Assembly: GCA_003601695.1 (NCBI GenBank)
Contig: PIYH01000045.1
Span: forward strand, 1-9,561
Length of the DNA stretch: 9,561 nt
Direction of reading: 5' to 3'
Origin: Candidatus Bathyarchaeota archaeon
GTDB taxonomy: Archaea; Thermoproteota; Bathyarchaeia; Bathyarchaeales; DTEX01
In this document: positions 5,177 through 9,561 of the stretch, in pieces
Position numbering within the stretch: position 1 is the stretch's first letter
Layout: each line of letters begins with the position of its first letter
Notes under the pieces: model-generated
What the model saw: the letters and a program-made list of their open reading frames with translations, nothing else
Database searches by the model: none
Told to the model about the DNA's origin: nothing
Position numbers and translations under genes: made by a program

Positions 5177-6433
5177 ATGGAAATAGTATTCTTTGTTTAT
5201 GAATTTCCACCATACATTGTAGGTGGGCTTGGAACCTATGCAAAGTATGTTACTAGAGAATTCGTGAAGATGGGGCATGACGTCACCGTCTTCTCAATGC
5301 ATACGGGAGACGCTCCGACGAGAGATCTATACGGCGGAGTTGAAGTTCACAGACCAATTGTAGATAATATGAACCTCAGCCTCTTACTGCCAATGTTCAT
5401 TCCTGAGGAAGTTCGAGGATGGTCTGAGAGCGGCAGAAAGTTTTTCGGAGATATTTTTCTATATAATGTGCTCTCAGCGAGCAAGCTAGTGAACGATCTG
5501 GTTCGATCTGAAAATCGGAGAGTTGACATAGTTGTCTCACACGACTGGCTTGGAAGCATCGGAGGCATACTCTCAAGCGACGGATTAAAGAATCCCCTTG
5601 TCTTCCATATTCACAGCACAGAGCAGGGAAGAACTGGGGATGGATCTGAAACTATCAAGAGACTTGAGAATATAACAGCTGATCACGCAAAGAGAGTGAT
5701 AACTGTCAGCTATGCGATGAGAGATCACTTAGTACGCTTAGGATATGAAGAGAGAAAGATAAGAGTCGTCTATAATGGGATAGACGCCGAGAAATACTCT
5801 CCAGAGAAAGTTCCTCCTGAAGAGAAGCTGAGACTAAGGGAGAGTCTAGGAATATCCCCTAACGAGTTCATGATACTCTTTGTTGGGAGACTGACGTGGA
5901 TTAAGGGAGCTGACACGCTCATCCGAGCTATGCCTGAAATCCTAAGGGCAGTTCCAAACACGAAACTTGTGATTTTAGGAGTCGGCGAGCAACAGAATAT
6001 TCTAAGGAATGAGATTTCTAGGTTAGGCATAGAAGACAGAGTAGTCCTAAAATACGAGTTTCTCTGCGAGGAAGAGAAGATTAAGTTCTATGCCGCCTCA
6101 GATATCTGTGTCTTTCCCTCAAAATATGAGCCATTTGGAATAGTCTGCACTGAGGCCATGAGTATGGGAAAACCTGTCGTCGTCGGAGCTAGAGGCGTAA
6201 GCGGCTTTCGGGAGCAAGTTATACCAAGCGGCCCGAACCAGTGCGGTTTCCATATAAACCCATATGATTCAAACGATATAGCGAAGTTCGTCATCACGTT
6301 ACTTGAAGATGAGGATCTGAGGAAGAAATGCGGAGAAAATGCTCGAAGAAGAATCCTTGAGAACTTCACTTGGAGAAAAGTTGCGGAGAACACAATAAAG
6401 ATTTACGACGAAATAGTCTCTGAGGATAAATAA
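5177..6433 (+). CDS. GT-B glycosyltransferase, glycogen-synthase-like (first of a tandem pair)
   Basis: This 418-residue GT4/GT5-type enzyme probably transfers glucose from a nucleotide sugar to an alpha-glucan. The N-terminal Rossmann half shows EFPPYIVGGLGTYAKYV (9-25, the glycine-rich acceptor/donor loop typical of starch and glycogen synthases), HDWLGSIGG (122-130) and HIHSTEQGR (144-152). The C-terminal half has VGRLTWIKGAD (236-246) with R238 and K243 for donor phosphates, and the E-X7-E motif YEPFGIVCTE (E318 and E326). The closing TWRKVAENTIKIYDEI helix (398-413) is complete, and a strong GGAGG fixes the start. No signal peptide or membrane segment is seen. Context (phosphorylase, GH57, debranching enzyme) favours glycogen synthase. 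Another sugar acceptor, such as trehalose or a cell-surface glycan, cannot be excluded because the family is broad. It differs from its neighbour by an insert at about 61-100. Confidence 0.88.
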   Translation: MEIVFFVYEFPPYIVGGLGTYAKYVTREFVKMGHDVTVFSMHTGDAPTRDLYGGVEVHRPIVDNMNLSLLLPMFIPEEVRGWSESGRKFFGDIFLYNVLSASKLVNDLVRSENRRVDIVVSHDWLGSIGGILSSDGLKNPLVFHIHSTEQGRTGDGSETIKRLENITADHAKRVITVSYAMRDHLVRLGYEERKIRVVYNGIDAEKYSPEKVPPEEKLRLRESLGISPNEFMILFVGRLTWIKGADTLIRAMPEILRAVPNTKLVILGVGEQQNILRNEISRLGIEDRVVLKYEFLCEEEKIKFYAASDICVFPSKYEPFGIVCTEAMSMGKPVVVGARGVSGFREQVIPSGPNQCGFHINPYDSNDIAKFVITLLEDEDLRKKCGENARRRILENFTWRKVAENTIKIYDEIVSEDK

Positions 6434-6436
6434 GCC

Positions 6437-6446
6437 TTATAAGGGC
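6437..6446 (+). promoter_or_regulatory. Possible TATA box of the second glycosyltransferase
   Basis: TTATAAGGGC lies in the 70-base gap between the two transferase genes, 60-67 bases before the ATG at 6504. It resembles an archaeal TATA box, so the second gene may be transcribed separately as well as by read-through. A second AT-rich patch (GATTATATTC) is at 6480-6489, probably too close to the start unless the transcript is leaderless. Confidence 0.3.
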
Positions 6447-6503
6447 TACGCATTTGAACTATACGCGGGAAATAATCTGGATTATATTCTGGCTAGGATC
6501 AAC

Positions 6504-7664
6504 ATGAGAATATGCATGTTAACTTGGGAGTTCCCCCCAAGGATAGTTGGCGGGATCGCCCGTCATTGCCTATCATTATCTAAGGCTTTAGCAAAGCTTG
6601 GACATGAAGTTTACGTAGTCACCTTAGAGTTTCCGGGAGCCCCACTCTTCGAGGATATCAATGGAATTAAGGTTTACCGCGTTCTGATAGAGCTCGGTCA
6701 TCCTAACTTCATAATCTGGACGTTTATATTTAATCATTTCATGGAAAAGAAAGTTGCGGATCTAAGTGAAAATATCGAATTCGACATTATTCATATTCAT
6801 GACTGGCTTACAGCAAAGGCGGGAATATCTTCAAAGCACTTCCTAAACAAGCCGCTGATCTCAACAATTCATAGCACAGAGGAGGGTCGTTCCCGGGGAC
6901 TCCACAATCCAGATTCATTCTTAATAGATGGTATTGAATGGTGGATGACATATGAGGCGAGGCGAGTAATTGTCTGCAGTAACTCAGTGAAGTGGGAGGT
7001 TGAAAGCCACTTTAGCCTGCCGCATGATAAGGTCACGGTCATCCCGAACGGCATTGAAGTGTCAAGTTTCAACTTGAACATTAATAGAGAGGAGGTTAAG
7101 AGGCGTTACGGAATCAAGCCTAACGAGAGAATAATCCTCTTCGTAGGCAGACTTGTTCCCCAGAAGGGAGTAGACATGCTCATTAAAGCTGCGCCTCTCA
7201 TAGTGCAACAACATAGAGACGCTAGAATACTGATAGCTGGAGACGGCTGGTCTAGAAATTACTTGGAGGAACTAGCTAGATCAATGGGTCTCAGAGATCG
7301 TATACGCTTCTTAGGATTCATATCAGACTGGGAACTCGAGGATTTGATGGTAACGGCGGATGTCCTAGTGGTTCCCTCAATCTATGAGCCGTTTGGAATA
7401 GTTGCCTTGGAAGGCATGGCTGCTGGTACACCCGTAGTCGCAACGAATATTGGAGGATTATCTGAGATTATCGAGCATGATAGAACCGGGGTTCTAGTTT
7501 ATCCTGAAGATCCCGGATCAATAGCTTGGGGGATTAACAAGGTTCTGTCAGATCCTAAATATGCAGATTGGCTTGCACGGAACGCTCGGAGAAAGGTTAG
7601 GAAAGCATATAGCTGGGAAGCAATCGCGAAAAGAACGGTTGAGGTTTATGAGGCAGCCATCTAA
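6504..7664 (+). CDS. GT-B glycosyltransferase, glycogen-synthase-like (second of a tandem pair)
   Basis: This 386-residue GT4-type enzyme has the same layout as its upstream neighbour. It shows TWEFPPRIVGGIARH (7-21), HIHDWLTAKAG (97-107), TIHSTEEGRSRGLHN (121-135), VGRLVPQKGVD (214-224) with R216 and K221, and E-X7-E in YEPFGIVALEGM (E295 and E303). A regular C-terminal helix WEAIAKRTVEVYEA follows (371-384). The HSTEEGR text is typical of archaeal glycogen-synthase-like transferases, so synthesis of an alpha-glucan from UDP- or ADP-glucose is the likely role. The start is the ATG at 6504, whose first strand (RICMLTWEF) is the usual N-terminus; the ribosome site is weak (AGGATC). The pair is clearly related but diverged through the donor and acceptor loops, so the two may differ in donor, acceptor or step (initiation versus elongation). 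The gene ends 12 bases before the convergent GH57 gene. Confidence 0.87.
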   Translation: MRICMLTWEFPPRIVGGIARHCLSLSKALAKLGHEVYVVTLEFPGAPLFEDINGIKVYRVLIELGHPNFIIWTFIFNHFMEKKVADLSENIEFDIIHIHDWLTAKAGISSKHFLNKPLISTIHSTEEGRSRGLHNPDSFLIDGIEWWMTYEARRVIVCSNSVKWEVESHFSLPHDKVTVIPNGIEVSSFNLNINREEVKRRYGIKPNERIILFVGRLVPQKGVDMLIKAAPLIVQQHRDARILIAGDGWSRNYLEELARSMGLRDRIRFLGFISDWELEDLMVTADVLVVPSIYEPFGIVALEGMAAGTPVVATNIGGLSEIIEHDRTGVLVYPEDPGSIAWGINKVLSDPKYADWLARNARRKVRKAYSWEAIAKRTVEVYEAAI

Positions 7665-7676
7665 AGGATGAGATGC

Positions 7677-9236
7677 TTATGCATCCCCATGGCAGCCAGC
7701 CTCCCTCTTCAGTTCTCTCATCCTCTTCTCCATAATTCTTAGGAGCCTACGGCGTAAAGCCTCCTCGCTTCTGGCCCTTTTAATCTTTGATATATCATCT
7801 GCCAGCTCTCGGAATCCTAAAACCTGGCGTATCCATCGGGCGAAATCTCCCCTAGCCATGTGGAACTTCACGGATCTTCCATCAACTATCTTCAGAAGTG
7901 AATAAAACTCGCTGAGGCTACGGGCAGTTAATCCGGTGGGCTTTGAGAAGTCATAATAGAAGGTGAAGCCCTTCTCCGGAGGAACCTTCCTGAGAACACG
8001 TTTATAGCGAAGTTCAGGCCTCTTAAATTCAAGATGTATCCTGGACTCGAAATCTGAAAGGACCTTGACGAAGATGATAAATGCCTCCACGGGGCTGAAG
8101 TAAGGGTTGAATGTGCTGTGAACATCTCCGGATCCACCCTTCTTCGTACTCATGTAGTATAAGTGATCACTCGTCTGGAGATAACGCCAGATTCTACTAA
8201 GCTCTCTGTCTCCTAGAACTTCCAGCAGAGGCTCCAACTCCTTTAGAAAGTTAAATGAGCTCTCTTGGAAGGCGTTTCCAAGCCAAGCGGTTACGTCTCG
8301 TTCTAAGTCAGCCCATGAAACAGTCTTCTCTTCAGGCACGTCTAACACGCCTACCGGATTATGTCGCGTAACGGCTTCGCTCGGCGTGGAGAATGAAAGA
8401 TTGGGCCATTTAAGGATCTCTCTCGGAAGCCATCGTAGGAACTCGATTATTCCGCTTTCACGTCTATAATGCTCCCCGAAGGTTTCATAATCTATGAAGA
8501 TAACTATTACGTCTCCAGGTGTTGAGGCAAGCCAGCGAGCGTATTTGTCCGCCGTTAAAGGCCATTCGCTCCATTCTCTGGATGTAAAGCGGAAGCCCAC
8601 ATCGTCGGAGAGCTGATAGTTCCTTAAGAGAATCCGTATTTCAGAGCTTCTCGCCTTATAAATGTAATTTGGCTTCCTCCAACCTAGGATTCTCTCAGCT
8701 CCCTCGGTAACTACAGCTTTGAATCCCATCTTCTCAGCTGTTCTCGCTATCCTATTATTGTATATGCACTCCGTGTTCTCGAAGACTTTAGGTTCATATC
8801 CGAATTTATTCTTCACATCTTTACGATGCATCTCAACTTGCTCAATGAATTCGTATTCTGAAAATAAACTTGCAAGTGAGTGATAATATGTTTGGCAGAG
8901 GAGTTCAGCGTGACCAGTCTTAACTATCTTCCTGAATGACTCTAGAACTTCAGAATTCCACATTTCACATTGCTCCATGAAGGTTCCGGAGAGGCTGAAG
9001 GAGACCTTAAAGTTCCTATCGGCATCTTCAAAATCGCTGATCGCGTCTAAGATTGCTTCATTTGCTGGCAGATAGCACTCTCTCGCAATACGCTTGAAGA
9101 TCTCATGGTTCAGGTTCATATCAAAGTATATTCTGAATAAGTCTTTAGGCTCGGCGCCTGAAGATAGGACTCCGGAAAACTTCCGGTTAAGCCTGAAGGG
9201 CTGATGAACCTCGAATATTAGGCATACATCCGTCAT
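7677..9236 (-). CDS. GH57 alpha-amylase-like enzyme with C-terminal DUF5752-like domain
   Basis: This 519-residue enzyme acts on alpha-glucans in the cytoplasm; no signal peptide is seen. Numbered from the ATG at 9236, it has the GH57 signatures: FEVHQPFRL (9-17), FENTECIYNNRIA (152-164) with E156 as the expected nucleophile, and FIDYETFGEH (247-256) with D249 as the expected acid/base. It also has text typical of the methanogen-type alpha-amylase branch: SWADLERDVTAWLGNAFQ (307-324), QTSDHLYYMSTK (354-365) and FNPYFSPVEAF (376-386). Residues about 415-482 (KPTGLTARSLSEF, VKFHMARGDFARWI) look like a DUF5752-type domain, followed by a charged helical tail. A longer frame begins at 9299, but its extra 21 residues are not family-like and have no ribosome site. 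ATG 9236 has AGGGGAAA 10 bases upstream and begins MTDVCLIFEVHQP, the normal N-terminus. It is 40 bases downstream of the debranching gene's stop, so it is probably in that operon. Amylase versus glucanotransferase activity cannot be decided. Confidence 0.88.
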   Translation of the reverse strand: MTDVCLIFEVHQPFRLNRKFSGVLSSGAEPKDLFRIYFDMNLNHEIFKRIARECYLPANEAILDAISDFEDADRNFKVSFSLSGTFMEQCEMWNSEVLESFRKIVKTGHAELLCQTYYHSLASLFSEYEFIEQVEMHRKDVKNKFGYEPKVFENTECIYNNRIARTAEKMGFKAVVTEGAERILGWRKPNYIYKARSSEIRILLRNYQLSDDVGFRFTSREWSEWPLTADKYARWLASTPGDVIVIFIDYETFGEHYRRESGIIEFLRWLPREILKWPNLSFSTPSEAVTRHNPVGVLDVPEEKTVSWADLERDVTAWLGNAFQESSFNFLKELEPLLEVLGDRELSRIWRYLQTSDHLYYMSTKKGGSGDVHSTFNPYFSPVEAFIIFVKVLSDFESRIHLEFKRPELRYKRVLRKVPPEKGFTFYYDFSKPTGLTARSLSEFYSLLKIVDGRSVKFHMARGDFARWIRQVLGFRELADDISKIKRARSEEALRRRLLRIMEKRMRELKREAGCHGDA

Positions 9237-9246
9237 GTTAGTATTC

Positions 9247-9254
9247 TTTCCCCT
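9247..9254 (-). promoter_or_regulatory. Ribosome binding site deciding the GH57 start
   Basis: On the minus strand AGGGGAAA ends 10 bases before the ATG at 9236. The upstream in-frame ATG at 9299 has no comparable purine run, so this site supports the shorter, family-like protein. Confidence 0.45.
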
Positions 9255-9276
9255 ATGGTTAGCTAAGTCCCTATAT

Positions 9277-9561
9277 TTACACTTTTCCAACAAATTCATA
9301 TTCGTGCTGGGGCCTTATTAGAAGCACATCTTCAACATATGCTCTGAGGATCTCAGCAACACTCCAAGCTTGAGAGATGCATCCCCTAGGATGATGCGGA
9401 TAATCCCCATCGAAGATCTCACTTAGTGTTCCAAGACCAGCTCTATATATCTCTACATCTAAGAGAGGCCTCATGAATCTTTCAAATGCGAATTGCCTCC
9501 AGCATGCTTCGTAATTCCTCACTTTAAGAAAAGCTGTTATGAACTGTCCCAGAAGCCACGT
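9277..9561 (-). CDS. Glycogen debranching enzyme (amylo-alpha-1,6-glucosidase), C-terminal 94 residues, runs off right edge
   Basis: The frame is open from the right edge to the TAA at 9277-9279. A GTG at 9522 is internal, not the start: the 13 codons before it read TWLLGQFITAFLK, the usual 'W-x-x-G-x-F-x-x-A-x-L-K' helix of the (alpha/alpha)6 catalytic domain of GDE_C proteins. The conserved C-terminal block follows: GTLSEIFDGDYPHHPRGC and then ISQAWSVAEILRAY, which carries the active-site glutamate in SEIFDGD and the PRGC-QAWSVAE signature. The enzyme hydrolyses alpha-1,6 branch glucose left after phosphorylase action, so it works with the GT35 enzyme at the other end of the window. It is upstream of the GH57 gene on the same strand, 40 bases from that gene's preferred start (or overlapping by 23 bases if the longer GH57 start is used), so the two are probably co-transcribed. 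Most of the protein is outside the window. Confidence 0.88.
   Translation of the reverse strand, partial: TWLLGQFITAFLKVRNYEACWRQFAFERFMRPLLDVEIYRAGLGTLSEIFDGDYPHHPRGCISQAWSVAEILRAYVEDVLLIRPQHEYEFVGKV

Noticed and set aside
9237..9299. N-terminal 21-residue extension of the GH57 protein from the ATG at 9299
   Set aside because: The extension is not family-like, lacks a ribosome site and would overlap the debranching gene by 23 bases, whereas ATG 9236 gives the standard MTDVCLIFEVHQP start.
9277..9522. Debranching enzyme fragment taken as a complete small gene starting at 9522
   Set aside because: The start would be a GTG inside a conserved helix. The frame continues upstream to the window edge with family-typical residues, so it is the end of a larger gene.
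1..9561. CRISPR array, tRNA, rRNA, insertion sequence or phage genes
   Set aside because: I looked for regularly spaced repeats, cloverleaf-like segments with CCA-type ends, transposase motifs and terminal inverted repeats and saw none that hold up.

Overview
The window looks archaeal, probably from a thermophilic or anaerobic member of the TACK group. I cannot assign it more precisely without a search. The reasons are: TATA-like boxes about 25-50 bases ahead of several genes, GGAGG/GAGGA-type ribosome sites, a single-domain KaiC/RAD55-type ATPase, a short alpha-glucan phosphorylase, a methanogen-type GH57 amylase, and a TTG-started secreted protein rich in N-glycosylation sequons.

The right two thirds is an alpha-glucan (glycogen) metabolism island. 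A short GT35 alpha-glucan phosphorylase (1499-3289, +) carries an N-terminal YHS/TRASH-type metal-binding domain. Two different GT-B glycosyltransferases of the archaeal glycogen-synthase-like type follow (5177-6433 and 6504-7664, +). Converging on them from the other strand are a GH57 alpha-amylase-like enzyme (7677-9236, -) and the C-terminal end of a glycogen debranching enzyme (9277-9561, -, running off the right edge). Together these could cover chain synthesis (the two transferases), phosphorolysis (GT35), debranching (the GDE) and internal alpha-glucan cleavage or transfer (GH57). No nucleotide-sugar pyrophosphorylase or obvious branching enzyme lies inside the window.

Between the phosphorylase and the transferases is a probable two-gene unit: a KaiC-like ATPase (3761-4480) and a small zinc-ribbon protein with two predicted membrane segments (4500-4907). 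Head-to-head with this ATPase, on the minus strand at about 3300-3592, is a decayed second KaiC-like gene with frameshifts, a damaged P-loop and probably an internal deletion.

The left kilobase holds the N-terminal 329 residues of a secreted protein on the minus strand (1-988). It starts with TTG and is open to the left edge, so it is easily missed. It has a signal peptide, six sequons and six cysteines, and I do not recognise its family. The roughly 500-base gap between it and the phosphorylase contains a well-paired 67-base imperfect hairpin, two tiny overlapping open frames, a short hairpin plus T-tract on the minus strand, and the phosphorylase promoter region.

The observations most worth following up are the YHS-phosphorylase fusion, the KaiC pseudogene beside an intact KaiC-like gene in a glycogen locus, and the unexplained structured element at 1099-1165.
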